A stretch of DNA of 64,000 bases, from the NCBI RefSeq assembly GCF_964204645.1, contig NC_134031.1:9088501-9152500 (forward strand), written 5' to 3'. Under the pieces are notes generated by a model, which saw only the letters and a program-made list of their open reading frames with translations, was not told the DNA's origin and ran no database searches. The position numbers and the translations under genes are program-made. Of the stretch, positions 34,641 through 45,660 are shown in pieces; position 1 is the first letter of the stretch, and the number at the start of each line of letters is the position of its first letter. The DNA comes from Tubulanus polymorphus (lineage: Eukaryota; Nemertea; Palaeonemertea; Tubulaniformes; Tubulanidae).

Positions 34641-35604
34641 TATTATCATACAACTTGCTTTTTATTCATTTCCGGAAGCAAATTCATATTCATATTTATA
34701 TTTCATGATTTATATGATATTTCATATATAGTATTTCAGTCATAATTTTGTATTTATGATATCTAACTTCATTTTTATAATTTTTGACTTTGTAATTGTA
34801 TTTCTGGTTTTTAGCAGGTTGTTATCTATTATTTAACACACAGAGATGACCTGACACTGTCTAAGCAAGTAATTATTTACAAGCTCTATGCCTATGTGTT
34901 AATTGGTATCTAAACTTGAGTCGTGGTCAACAGCGAAGTTTGTCTGTCACCTATGGATTTGTCTATTGTAGTACTCACAGCCGCTGCCAACAAGTTTGGA
35001 CATATTTTTAATTAGTTTCTCGCTCTGGCTATCTGTCTCCAAGGTATATTGACCAATCATGATGTTCGTTACAAATGCGAGATGGGTCCGAATTTTTAGG
35101 GTATTTAAACCCTAGCTAACCAAGGTCTTTGCTCAGTTTACATCTCGCATCTGTAATAAACACATGATTGCTGTCAATGCTTTAGTTGGACTTATAATCT
35201 TATTTTCAAGGTAAGCCAGAGTTATGTTACGTGTTTTATATCTGAAATAGGCCTAAGACCTTATACATAAGGTTTTTAATATCTAGTCTAGTTTAATATA
35301 CTGATCTCGTCTAATTCAAAACTTCTGTTGTCTGAATAAATCTTAAGATAAAGAATGTTTATTCCATTATGTCACAATACTATATTTCATAATACTATAT
35401 ACTCAATATTTAACGAAATGTGATATCAATAATTTGTCTATATGATATTGATTATATTGGCTCAGTTTACATCTCGCATCTGTAATAAACACATGATTGC
35501 TGTCAATGCTTTAGTTGGACTTATAATCTTATTTTCAAGGTGACGTGCTCTCGTAGCAAACTCGTTCTCATAACGTTAACGTAACAACGAAAGTTGCGTT
35601 AATA
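34641..35604 (+). repeat. G2 3' LTR
   Basis: Same limits as the 5' LTR. Exon-like units at 35137-35210 and 35466-35539, both the full 74 bases here, showing that the 8-base deletion arose only in the 5' LTR. Confidence 0.92.
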
Positions 35605-35681
35605 GCAGACAACATCTGACCCTCCTAAATCATAATAAGACTCACTAATACGACATGGAGGCAGACCAAATCTGACCCTCC
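35605..35681 (+). repeat. GGAGG...CCTCC hairpin motif cluster (right part)
   Basis: Right half of the motif split by G2 (35605-35625), then a complete motif at 35657-35681 with CAGACCAAATCTG between the GGAGG and CCTCC words. Nothing recognised from here to 36133. Confidence 0.65.
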
Positions 35682-36133
35682 CAAATATTCAAACATATAA
35701 AGCTAATAACGGTACAAATTACAGAATGCATTATGTGAACAGTATGCAAAGTGACATTACGCAAATCAGACAGAAATTAGATGGGTTAACGGCTTATCCA
35801 AGTGCTGAGATGTATCCGAAGCATTAATGCGGGTTTAGATTGTCATCTTTGCTACCTACGCTGCAGCGTAACCACAGCTCGCCAACCACCTTTCCCCATG
35901 GGCACGCTGGATTGACAACTCGCAACCGCCGAAACTGTTGGTCTTACAGCTGGGCGGCGGAAAACCGTAATCGCTATCTAGCTGCCGTATAGTGCTAGCG
36001 TACTTGATTAGTTGTCTTGATTGTCTCTGATTGTAAAAGTATCTACGGTATTAAATTTGACCACGTACACTGACATGAATACATCAAAACATTTACTCCA
36101 TTCGAAAATGGACTGCAGCTGTTTTGGCTTACG

Positions 36134-36611
36134 TTAAGATAGGGTCAGCGCTCTCTCTAACGTAACGGTAGCTTGCAGGCTATCCTCGACAGCGATGGTC
36201 GATACACACAAGGAGGCTAAATCGACGAATCTGTTCGACCAGATATCCGCTTTCAATTTGTTGGAAACTGCAAAATCTAAAGGTACATCCGAGGTCGCTA
36301 GACCTAACGGTTTGATGGAGGTTGACGGGGTCAAAGCCCAACAACTCACTAACAGCTGGAGGCTGATCGGCCTGAAGGATATCCAATGTCAGCGTGGGAA
36401 TCTCGACTTCGGGTTGCTCTGTTCTGGCGGGAATCAAGCCCTGCTCCTTCATCATTGACAGGACCCGAGCTTCCACATCCTCGGCACTGAGTGAGGCCGG
36501 AGGCGGCGGTACTGGGGCTGGAGTTTCTACTCGCAATGGCGCCGATCTCACTCTTTTTGCCCTTGCAGGTTTTCCCATGGGCGGGGTTCTGCGCTTATTC
36601 TTCAGTGGCAT
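36134..36611 (-). pseudogene. Possible gag-like ORF of a DIRS/Ngaro-type element
   Basis: On the - strand an ATG at 36611 opens a basic, proline-rich N-terminus (MPLKNKRRTPPMGKPARAKR, then PAPVPPPPAS). After a frameshift near 36320 the other frame reads SDVPLDFAVSNKLKADIW and NRFVDLASL. A motif of the type P-L-x(4)-V-x(3)-K-x-x-IW-x(3)-(F/Y)-(I/V)-DL is familiar from the small gag-like proteins of tyrosine-recombinase retrotransposons. No recombinase or RT follows. It could equally be a gene fragment of another TE. Nothing recognised in 36612-37705. Confidence 0.35.
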
Positions 36612-37705
36612 CTTATCAAAGACAAATTTTAAATGGCCGGCAATGGAAGTTTTACAAAAAGAGATTGTGTATCGCCTAGGAAAACTCCAGAAGGTACGAT
36701 ATCCCGGCCCGCCAATAATAATATAATGCTAAGATGAAGCATACGCGCAAGCCAACAGAACTAAATATAAAGCCGGGGCTCCTGCAAATTAAAACAAAAC
36801 CATCTAGAACTGGCCAACTGCGAAAGCAGTTCAGAGCAGAAAAGCTAGTACCTGCGTAAAACACAATTGATAAATAAAAAGTCAGGTACCCGTACAGGAA
36901 ACATGCCCCCAATTGTTACTGTATACAGGAAACGTACCGACCGGATCTGAGGGTGTTTACGATATGCCTAACTAAGGCTGAATAAGGTTCTGCGTTTAAA
37001 TCCGTTAATGGGCCAAATGATAAAACAGTTCAATGCAGATGCCAGGTAAGAATACACGTGGCATACCCCCAAAGTTACTGATGGCGGAAAAGTTCAATTT
37101 TCAAATTTAATTTAGTTACGAGCATTTCGTGTCAAAGGCTGCATACACTGGGTCACACCCATCAGAGATACCGTTACAGCCAATATGAATAAAAGCCACA
37201 TCATAATCGATGTCAGATGGCAGACATCTCTGAATGGATGATCGACCGGGCAAAATAGTTGCGCCACGAAAACCAAGAACTGTATGTCAACGCGATTGGA
37301 TTCGAATCCTTAAATTAGGAAAGGATTAGTACTATTAGCCTGTGTATAAACGAATGACGGAGGACCACAATTCGAACTGCCATGATTGAAAGAATTTACG
37401 TTATACGTTGATCTACGTTGATACGTTGACCAATATACGTTTAACAAAATTTCTAACGGATGAATAGATTGTTAAATTCATTGCCGACGAAGGCTCGGAA
37501 GATGTTGTTATGGCTCGGTAATTAGGTTTTCGTTTCCTTTGTTTTTACCCAAAATTAATTCAGTGTTGCTCAGTGCATTGTTGTGAAAAAAAAACAGGTT
37601 CCTAGGAGTTAATTCGTACTACATGTATGTAATGTATGAGGATCTTATCATTGTTCTCTATCATCAAACTGATAAACACTTATAACATACTTTCATCTAT
37701 TTCAG

Positions 37706-37932
37706 ATATCGTCCGACGTGGTACTCCAGAATCTACTCCGGAACCATGGCCTCAGATCAATGAAGAAGACTTTTTACCAACTCCAGGACAATCGGCTAGA
37801 ACAACGCGGTCAATTATTGTTATAACTCCATTAGTTGATCGTAATTTAGCAGATACACCAGCTAATACAGATGACTCACTTCGGGAGAATTACGATGATA
37901 ATTCTGAACGACAAACAATTGATACAACTGAG
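37706..37932 (+). CDS. Host gene, exon g
   Basis: Acceptor CATCTATTTCAG and donor ACTGAG|GTGAGG. It starts with two bases, matching the single base left by exon f 27.5 kb upstream, and ends on a codon boundary. Encodes a long Pro/Thr-rich stretch with GTPESTPEPWPQI and FLPTPGQSAR, then an acidic Asn/Asp/Glu segment. The shared composition with exons d and e supports one gene despite the distance. Confidence 0.75.
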
Positions 37933-38664
37933 GTGAGGGTTCATCCCGCTTTTTCTTTAACTGCTGATTGGTTAGGAGACTGTGGATTTTTCGACAATAG
38001 TTCTTTAGTTGAATATATTCACATATGGAAGGTCAAACATCAGAAACATAAATACCTGATATAGCTACTCGAGAATCATCCTCGCTTGCCAGGGTTTGAT
38101 TGTCGCCCGCTGGGGTCAAGCCAATAAAATCCTTGTTGCAAAGATATTTTAGGCGGACGAGTTCCTGCTCAACGCTCGCCAGTCTATATATCTAGCCAAT
38201 CAGGTACCTGGTATTTATAGAGCGTATGAATATAAGACCCTATAGATGTGTTATGTGATCTCCCTTGCGGGTGGAGACCGGGTCCTTTGCATACTGAAGA
38301 TATCCTGTGCCTGTGGGGGTCACTGGCAATGGAATTATAGGTAGCAACACTGCGTGAAAATCCGCAAATCGAATTTGATACGGGAACATCAACATAAGGA
38401 AGGACAGCATAACCGTCTAAAATCTGCATGCGGTTATTTAGACATAGTACCCAAATTGTAACCACATACAGATATGAGAATACACTATAGAATCCGCTTT
38501 GCACGTATTCTTCACTGACACATGGAATCCTCGTATCCATTTTACGGATATATAACGTATTCCTAATTGCGTTTTTGACATGTCCTGCATTTTGCGGGAC
38601 AGTCACAGAATTTCATTGTTTGTCCCACGGCCCCGGAAAGCATTAAAATGTCACGGATTTTTAT
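37933..38664 (+). other. Intron stretch, nothing recognised
   Basis: No exon, coding frame or repeat of this window identified. Confidence 0.4.
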
Positions 38665-38800
38665 GGACTTTCGCTTTAGCGAAGTCCATTTTGTTATCGC
38701 ATATGAAACTTTCTTCCTTTGGTACAAAATAACTTCCAAACGAGGCTTAGTTTCTCTTTGGACCTTTAAAAACATTCAATGCAGTAATAAAAGCTCTAAC
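38658..38800 (+). repeat. Hairpin-start repeat (GGACTT variant)
   Basis: TTTTATGGACTT-TCGCT-tt-AGCGAAGTCC stem-loop at 38665-38687, then TTGTTATCGC, and about 100 bases later AATGCAGTAATAAAA. Layout shared with 11329-11457, 49262-49395, 39662-39830 and 44495-44655, although the stem sequences differ. Confidence 0.55.
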
Positions 38801-39661
38801 CCTATTGAATTTCATAGGAATCCGTTGATTATATATCAATTTAGTTATTTATTTGTTGTTGGAACTACATTTCGTTTAGGAAGAACACATGCCCTGTTAC
38901 GTATATTCATCCTCCACACACGTGCCTGACACATATTCTCGCTGCAGTGTGGTGTATTGATCTGCGTATGTATATGGCGAGCGCGCCTCGCGTGTGGCCT
39001 AGTTAAAGTTTTCTTGGAAGTTGCAAATGATTCAACTACTAGGGTTTGTCGCGGCCGACCGCGAAGGCAGTGAATTTTATAGAAGGGCAGTAAATTGAAA
39101 AAGAGGGGAGTAAAGCTTGGAAATTGTTCAATTTACGAAAATGAATTGTCTTAACAAACTTCGTACACAGTGTATAGAAATGGTTACACCATGAATATGG
39201 AGTGTCTATTTGAGTCATTGGGGAAAACCCACTACCATATTCATGATGAATCATAAGGCAGTTGTGTGTGATGGAGATCGTATCAATAGACAGATTTTCA
39301 TTAAAACTTCTGGATTCAATCAAGGGGGACATCTTAGGCTTTTTTGATTACTTGGAGCACGGATTCTCTGAAATTCTACCAAAAACATCATACCGAAGAT
39401 AGGTATGCGTTTCCATTTTTTTTCTTGATATTTTCCATCCTTATTTTCAATCTGATTATCTGTAAAAAGTCAGTCTTCTCCCATCATTTGAATTCAATTC
39501 AATAATTTTCACTATTTGTCATTTGTTCTGCTTATAATCTCTAATATAGACTACCAATGTTTAATTTTGATGCTGATTAAACATACACTCATATGAATTT
39601 ATGAAAGACCATATTAAGAATTTCCTTTCTTGTGTGTGTAACAATTAGCTTTTGTCACGGA

Positions 39662-39830
39662 AAATGTCATGGTTTTTATTACCTTCATGGCGTAGTCATG
39701 AAGGTTATAAGATGTTAGTGAGTCGATGACATCATTTTCGTGTCACCACTTATAACTTGGTGGTGGGAGTTCAGACAAAGATTTGTCAAATGAATAAATA
39801 CTTGAATCTTATTAATGCAGAGTGTGAAAT
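39662..39830 (+). repeat. Hairpin-start repeat (ACCTTCATG variant)
   Basis: TTTTATT followed by ACCTTCATG-gcgtagt-CATGAAGGT at 39681-39705, then GAGTCGATGAC and, further on, AATGAATAAATACTTGAATC. Its closest relative is 44495-44655. Confidence 0.6.
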
Positions 39831-39989
39831 TTCGCTTTTTGATTTACCTCTGTCAGCGATATGAGGTTGGCATTGAGCCAATTCATGTAAAATCGCGGTA
39901 CGTTTTTTTATGTGAGCATTTGTTTCATTGGTTCTCGGCTTAAACGACGTATAATCGATGGGATTGAAGACATGGCGAACCTCCGTCAA

Positions 39990-40723
39990 TGTGCATGGTC
40001 AACTGAGTTAAAATTCTACGAAAAACTGTTTTTGGCGGGAAAATTCTTAGCTCTCGCGTATAAAATTGCAATGACCTCGATTGGGGGTCGTCGTCTCTAC
40101 CAGCGAATGGGGATTGGTTGTTTTTGGGATATACAGGGAATTCCGGCGTTACTCAAATAATTATGGGAAAGCCATAGAATGGCGTACGTTTCATTGGACT
40201 AGGTGCCGTATACATGCGAATTTTATATGCTCATTGCTGGTGAGGATGTAATTATTTCACACATCCGCCATAGGTATTGTTTCATTTTAATACCCGGTGA
40301 TTGTTTTGATTGACATTGAAGTGTAAGCGAACATTCATTTACACGAGGCCTCCACCTGTGCGCGCAGAGTGCTACACGACACACACACAAGCTCGTACAG
40401 TACACTACTCAAGGTGATGCTGTAACGCGTGTGCGTTTGACGTGAAAATAGGCTGAATAATCGTAGCAGAAGATGAGCGCTGTGTTTTCTGTTTGATAGA
40501 ATTTGTAATGAATTGTAATTTTTGTGACCTGAAAATATTAAGCAGCAAACTAAAAGTAAAGGTCGAGGTTTGAATATTGTAGTCGTAAATTCCAGGATTT
40601 AAAATGATCTAATAACCAATTTCTTCTGTACCGGTATTTTAACTTTCGCGGCCAACATTAGAAGAGGTTTCCATGACCCAATATTCAGCCACCCTCTGAT
40701 ATGTGACATCATATGAATTTTAG
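39990..40723 (+). other. Intron stretch, nothing recognised
   Basis: Open frames on both strands are short and unlike known proteins. Confidence 0.4.
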
Positions 40724-41341
40724 GCCATCCCATATTAATGGTCTGTTTGCCGTAACCCGACCGACCCGACTTCAAAGGTACCGAGTGAAAACTTTTTTTC
40801 TGGGATTCATTGAAATAAATTTTATTTTTGATAAAAACGGCCGACCGACCCACTGCCTACGTATGAGCTACGTATTATCTTGGAGTAATCATTTGAGTCA
40901 AATGATTACTCCAAGGTATTATGTATGTTTGAATTCAAGTGTACATCGTGTGAAAACATGCCTTGTCAATGTGGCCTAATTTAAGTTTTTTTAGGAAACT
41001 GGCAGTGTTCCAATAAGCTGCCATTCATTCTCATAGTGACTATATCAAAGCTGGTAACGTAAAACCGCGCACATATTCAATGTACTGTTTCATTTTTAAC
41101 ACAGAGATGACGCTCTGGACGAAGTTATAATTTTAGAATAATTCTCGAAATCTACGCTTTTAGACAAATTTCCAGTGCACAATGTAGATAATTTTTGCGA
41201 TATTGTTTCCATGTAAAAAGGTGAGAAATTTGTTTTTTTTTTGCCCAAAAATTTAGCAAAAAAAATTTTTTCTTACCTACCGACTCATCCTGAAAAGTTG
41301 ATAGGTGTTACGGCAAACAGACAATTATTTTGGGATGGCCT
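40724..41341. mobile_element. 618-bp TIR element
   Basis: Inverted ends of about 34 bases. The left starts GGCCATCCCA and continues with GTCTGTTTGCCGTAAC; the right carries GTTACGGCAAACAGAC and ends TGGGATGGCC. No transposase frame. The interior holds a 37-bp palindromic insertion at 40879-40915. Superfamily not assigned. Confidence 0.75.
40879..40915. repeat. 37-bp perfect palindrome with 7-bp flanking repeat
   Basis: 18-base arms (CTTGGAGTAATCATTTGA / TCAAATGATTACTCCAAG) around a single G, flanked on both sides by GTATTAT (40872-40878 and 40916-40922). Confidence 0.85.
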
Positions 41342-42788
41342 TTTTTGAATATTTTTTTCATATTGTGAAACATATTTTTTTGGAAAATAAAATGATTTCC
41401 CTGCCACGCCTACCTGTACCCTACAAACTTTTGGATGTGGACCGTAACCAAATGTATATCTTTGGTCTTATTTGACTACAAAATAATTCTTTAAGAAAGA
41501 TAAAATACAATATAAACTTGTGGAACTTTGAAGTCACAATTTAAAAAGATTTTTCAAACAATGCCCTTACTCCAAACAACCTCTAGCTTTCAAGGTAAAC
41601 CACACTTTGCCGATGGGCAATTTATTAAAAATATATCCCCAAATTATTAGAAAATGTCGATAGTAACACTGTGGGAAAGTTTTTATCGTTGAATGGGCAA
41701 ATCACGGCGGAAGAGTGCACCTGTGATAAGGCGGAAATAGTTCCATATGAAGGCAAAGCTTTTAAATGATTAGACAGTCGGAGGTGGTTTATCAACTTTT
41801 TTGAACTATAGTGCTGCTATTTTCCCAATCAAATTGCTAGATTTTGATCGTTTCGATCGAATTACAAGTCAACACTTGTAATTCAAGTGTGATTTTGATG
41901 TGCGTAGAGATACATTATGACAAGCGTAATGAATGGCGGCGCCATGTTAAAGCTGCGCGTCGATCGTTGAATAGTGGAATTATAGGGTGGAATTATCTTG
42001 ACGTATCGGCCCAACTCCGCGCGGTTGCGCCACCGCGCGGGATTTATGCGAAGCAGCAGAACACAAACATGGCCACTCTCTCAATTTTCAATGATAGAAA
42101 TCGTGTGTGCATTCCAATTATTTCGGCTGTTAGGGTTTTAAGGCACAATATAAGTTGATGATGTGATATAGCGATGTTAATTAATGATAATTCCGCAGTG
42201 AAGCTAGTCACGAACGGTGCCGATTGAGTGTACAGCTGCCAAAAACACTGAAATGTGCGTAGTTGCGTAACTATTTGCAGTGAATTGCAGACGAAACATG
42301 AAGCTTCAACGGCCGTTTAAAAAAAAATTATACCAATCGCAATTGTAAAATAAAAATGAGTTAGAACCTAAGTTGAAATTCTGGTCATTTCTAAAATTTA
42401 ATTACTAATTTTTAGTCAGTGCGGAATGTTTAGTTTTCCAATTATAATGAGGGGTGGTAGGTAGTCATGCAATTCAAGTCATCATTTATTACACGTTACT
42501 TCCGTGTTGTTGAAAATCTCGCGAGTCCTGGAAATATTTAGTGTCTTTCTTCCCGGATTGTATCCATACGAAGTTTATAAAAGGTTAGTGTCAACAAATG
42601 GTCCATTAAAGTCCCTCTTATTTATGTGGAGAGATGCTCTCAACCGGGAAAACCGTGGTCTGTTTCGTGTTATGGCCTACATGACTGACCTTGCTTGAGC
42701 GTTCGCTGCCGGCCCGCCGCTTCAAAGTTATGAATAAAGTATTATATAACTGATTGTTTATGACATACAACAAATAAACCTTTAAAGA
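41342..42788 (+). other. Intron stretch, nothing recognised
   Basis: No coding domain seen. Open frames at 41844-42158 and 42504-42698 have no family resemblance. Confidence 0.4.
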
Positions 42789-42799
42789 AAGGTACCTGT

Positions 42800-43095
42800 T
42801 AGAATGATAACCACACTTAAACGTGGTGAACAGATAATAAGATAAAAACCCACTATCTACAGATTAAAAGAATTTAAAAACAAGAATTTATTCATTCAAT
42901 CTAAAATATATAAAATACACTACATTTCGATCTCACCCTAGAGATCATCGTCAGGTGTTAGATCTCAACCGTAACCTGACGATGATCTCTAGGGTGAGAT
43001 CGAAACATCATGTATTTTATATATTTTAGATTGAATAAATAAATTCTTGTTTTTAAATTCTTTTAATCTGTAGATAGTGGGTTTTTATCTTATTA
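42800..43095. mobile_element. Fold-back element with 123-bp inverted arms
   Basis: Arms 42834-42956 and 42974-43097 are nearly perfect inverted copies with a 17-base loop. The unit is flanked by AGGTACCTGT on both sides (near 42790 and 43096), a likely target duplication. Each arm ends at the loop with CCTGACGATGATCTC...GAGATCGAAA. Non-coding. Confidence 0.8.
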
Positions 43096-43104
43096 TAGGT
43101 ACCT

Positions 43105-44330
43105 GTGTCTGACATTCTACTGAAAAATTCCGAATTGATTTACCGCATAGTTTTTTCATAGTGAGCATTGTAGTATATGAATCAATCAGGGAAACAATTA
43201 ACATGATTGACAGACGCGGGTGCGGTTGTATCAGCTGTTGAAGACGTTCGATGTTAACAATAATATAAACCTCGTGCGCGATGAAAACAGGGACATCAAA
43301 CCTACGAGCAATTATCTGAACAGATAACTCTTTGCCTGCCAGGCTTATTTTTCAGGAAATACTGCGCTTTGCCAGGACTGCCATGTTTTTCAGAGATTCA
43401 TGAAACAAAATCTAAAAGAGATATCATCATCAAATTTGTTTTATTTTTTTTCATCTGGTCTTGCTTTTTCATGTAAAATAAGCAGCATATCTTCTAAAAG
43501 TGATAAAATCTGCAGCAATCACTAGTGCAGAGGGGGTATTTTTGCATAAAATATGCCCATTCATGCGTGTTCAGACCCCATTTCAATGGATGACGTCACT
43601 TACACACTGCATTGAATGACTGATGATAGTTTGTTTTAGTAGTAAAGGCAGTTTACTAACGGGTGTTGTGTGATCAATTCGCCATCTATAACTAACGGGT
43701 GTTGTGCGATGAATTCGCCATCTATCGTTAAAGTTAAGAAACAAGTCAACCGTACCATTACGGTTTTGGCAGGAAAGTGATGGAAGATATCGAACGTACC
43801 AGTACGTTTTTGGCAGGCAATGAGATAATGCTCGTAGATCAAACTAAGAAGCACTGAATTTTTGAATTACATTCGCCTGTAGTTTGCGATGAATCTTTTT
43901 GAAAATTAGCTTGAAGATTGGGCTTGGCGAGTTGTCCACCCCTATTGTGAAAAAAGGTCATTAGTGATCAAAAATGGCTAGCATTAGGGTAGCCATCTTG
44001 AATTTCTTGTTTCCACAGTGCAGCCAATTCTTGATGGATTTCTGCAAAATTTGGTGTGAGGATCAGAGTAGGTAAGCTGTCCATGCCTATTGTATATGGA
44101 GGTCATCGACTTTCAAAAATGGCCGCCAGTTCAGCCATCTTGAATTTCTAGCACGAAACGGCCTGCAATTATTGATGCATTTTCAAGGTACTAGGTGTAA
44201 GAATTTTGGTAGGTGAGATGTCTACCCCTTATTGCAAATTGAGTTCAAGTATGGCCGCCAGGTTTGCTATCCATCTTGGATTTCTTTTCAGCACGATACC
44301 TACACCAATTCTTAATGCATTTTTTCATGT
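43105..44330 (+). repeat. Segmental duplication, left copy
   Basis: Matches 44690-45470 in order: TGTCTGA(C/T)ATTCT, GCATAGTTTTTTCATAGTGA, AATATAAACC/AAATAAACC, CACTGAATTTTTGAATTA, then the GCCATCTTGAATTTC units. This copy has about 530 extra bases (43310-43840). No gene inside. Confidence 0.75.
43910..44330 (+). repeat. Tandem 'GCCATCTTGAATTTC' units, left array
   Basis: About three diverged units of 140-185 bases. Each has AATGGC(C/T)..., GCCATCTTGAATTTC, CAATTCTTGATG and GTAGGT(A/G)AG(C/A)TGTC in the same order. Confidence 0.7.
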
Positions 44331-44494
44331 TGTGTGATCTTTGGGGGCAGTTAAAATGGGCTTGTATTTTCGTGTAAGGATATATTAACAGAAAATGAAC
44401 ATTATCGCAACATAGCCTATACCATCTTAACTATCGTTACAATGTAAATCTTTCTGTAAAACATTGAATACTAGATCATTCCTCTTCTACTGCG

Positions 44495-44655
44495 TCATGA
44501 AGGTATAAGGCCTGTGGGCCTCTTGTTACCTTCATGATGTAGCTGATAAAATGGTAGTGAGTTGATGACGTCATTTTTGTGTCCACCACTTATACCTTGT
44601 TGTTCAGATGAAGATTTGTCAAACGAATAAATACTTTAATCTTATTTTTGCAGTG
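44495..44655 (+). repeat. Hairpin-start repeat (TCATGAAGGTA variant)
   Basis: TCATGAAGGTA ... TACCTTCATGA stem at 44495-44537 with an inner GGCC/GGCC pair. The following ACGAATAAATACTTTAATC and TGCAGTGTTGG resemble 39662-39830. Confidence 0.6.
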
Positions 44656-44689
44656 TTGGATTGTTACAGCAAATAAACCTAGTGCCTAG

Positions 44690-45470
44690 TCCCTAGTGTC
44701 TGATATTCTGCTGAAAAATTCTGGATTGATTCACCGCATAGTTTTTTCATAGTGAGCATTTTAGTATATGTATCAATTAAGATGATTGACAGGTGCGGGT
44801 ACGGTTGTATCCCCTATTGAAGACGTTAAATGTAAACAATGAAATAAACCACGTGCGCAATGCAAATAGGGACAACAAACTAAGAAACACTGAATTTTTG
44901 AATTATGTGTGATTTGAATAGGCATCTGTTCTGTTTATTAAAAAGTCGAATCTAAATTGACTACAATTGCATAGGCCCTCAGACGTGCATAGAATTGAAT
45001 TGAATTCCACACAGCAATTCGCCTGAAATTTGCGATGAATCTTTTTGAAAATTAGCATGAAGATTGAGTCTGGCGAGATGTCCACGCTTATTGAAGAAAA
45101 GGGCATTGGTGATCAAATATGGCTGCCAGTTGGGTGGCCATCTTGAATTTCTTGTTTGCATGATGCAGCCCGCAATTCTTGATGGATTTCCGCAAAATTT
45201 GGTTCGAGGATGAGGGTAGGTAAGCTGTCCATGCCTATTGTACATGGATGTCATCAGCTTTCAAATATGGCCGCCAGGGCAGCCATCTTGAATTTCTTGC
45301 ACGAAATGGCCTGCAATTCTTGATGCATTTTCATGATACTTAGTGTAAGAATTTTGCTAGGTAAAATGTCTACCCTTTATCAAAAATTCAGGTCATGTAA
45401 GGCCACCAGGTTTGCCATCCATCTTGGATTTCTTTTCAGCACGATGCAGCCTACTATTCTTTATGCATTT
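44690..45470 (+). repeat. Segmental duplication, right copy
   Basis: Partner of 43105-44330. Contains an insertion of about 105 bases (44907-45013) that ends with a GAATTGAATTGAATTC-type LINE tail, and a second array of three GCCATCTTGAA units (45050-45470). Confidence 0.75.
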
Positions 45471-45660
45471 GATATGATATGATTTTATTTTCATGTAAAA
45501 TTTTTACAGAATTAATGGATAAACAAAAGGGATTAAAATTGTAATAATATTAGATGAGGGACTGCTTTGAAGCAACAGTTAGCTCATACAAGAAAGCAGC
45601 CCTAGAAAAGAAAATGTATAAAATGAAATGAAATAGAGTAGAAAAACTACATAATACCAA

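Larger units (their letters stand above)
25514..35604 (+). mobile_element. Gypsy-class LTR retrotransposon G2 with env (nearly intact, recent)
   Basis: 10.1 kb element with LTRs of 954 and 964 bases. The LTRs differ by one 8-base and one 2-base indel and about six substitutions. LTR ends are TATTA...TAATA, the target duplication is GCAG (25510-25513 and 35605-35608), a primer-binding-site candidate starts TGGTGGAGAACCCG two bases after the 5' LTR, and a purine tract GGCAAGGGGGGAG abuts the 3' LTR. It encodes gag, pol and env. Defects: an in-frame TGA in RT, one extra A in integrase and one shift in env. Domain order PR-RT-RNaseH-IN matches Gypsy/Metaviridae. Env plus chromodomain-like integrase tail is an unusual combination. 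Confidence 0.95.

Noticed and set aside
37295-37325. GATTCGAATCC word resembling a tRNA B-box
   Set aside because: No A-box, anticodon or acceptor stem around it.
41844-42158. 104-codon open frame
   Set aside because: Starts and ends in low-quality context and has no family resemblance.
45050-45470. Coding potential of the GCCATCTTGAA units on the minus strand
   Set aside because: Open frames are interrupted at different places in the homologous units.
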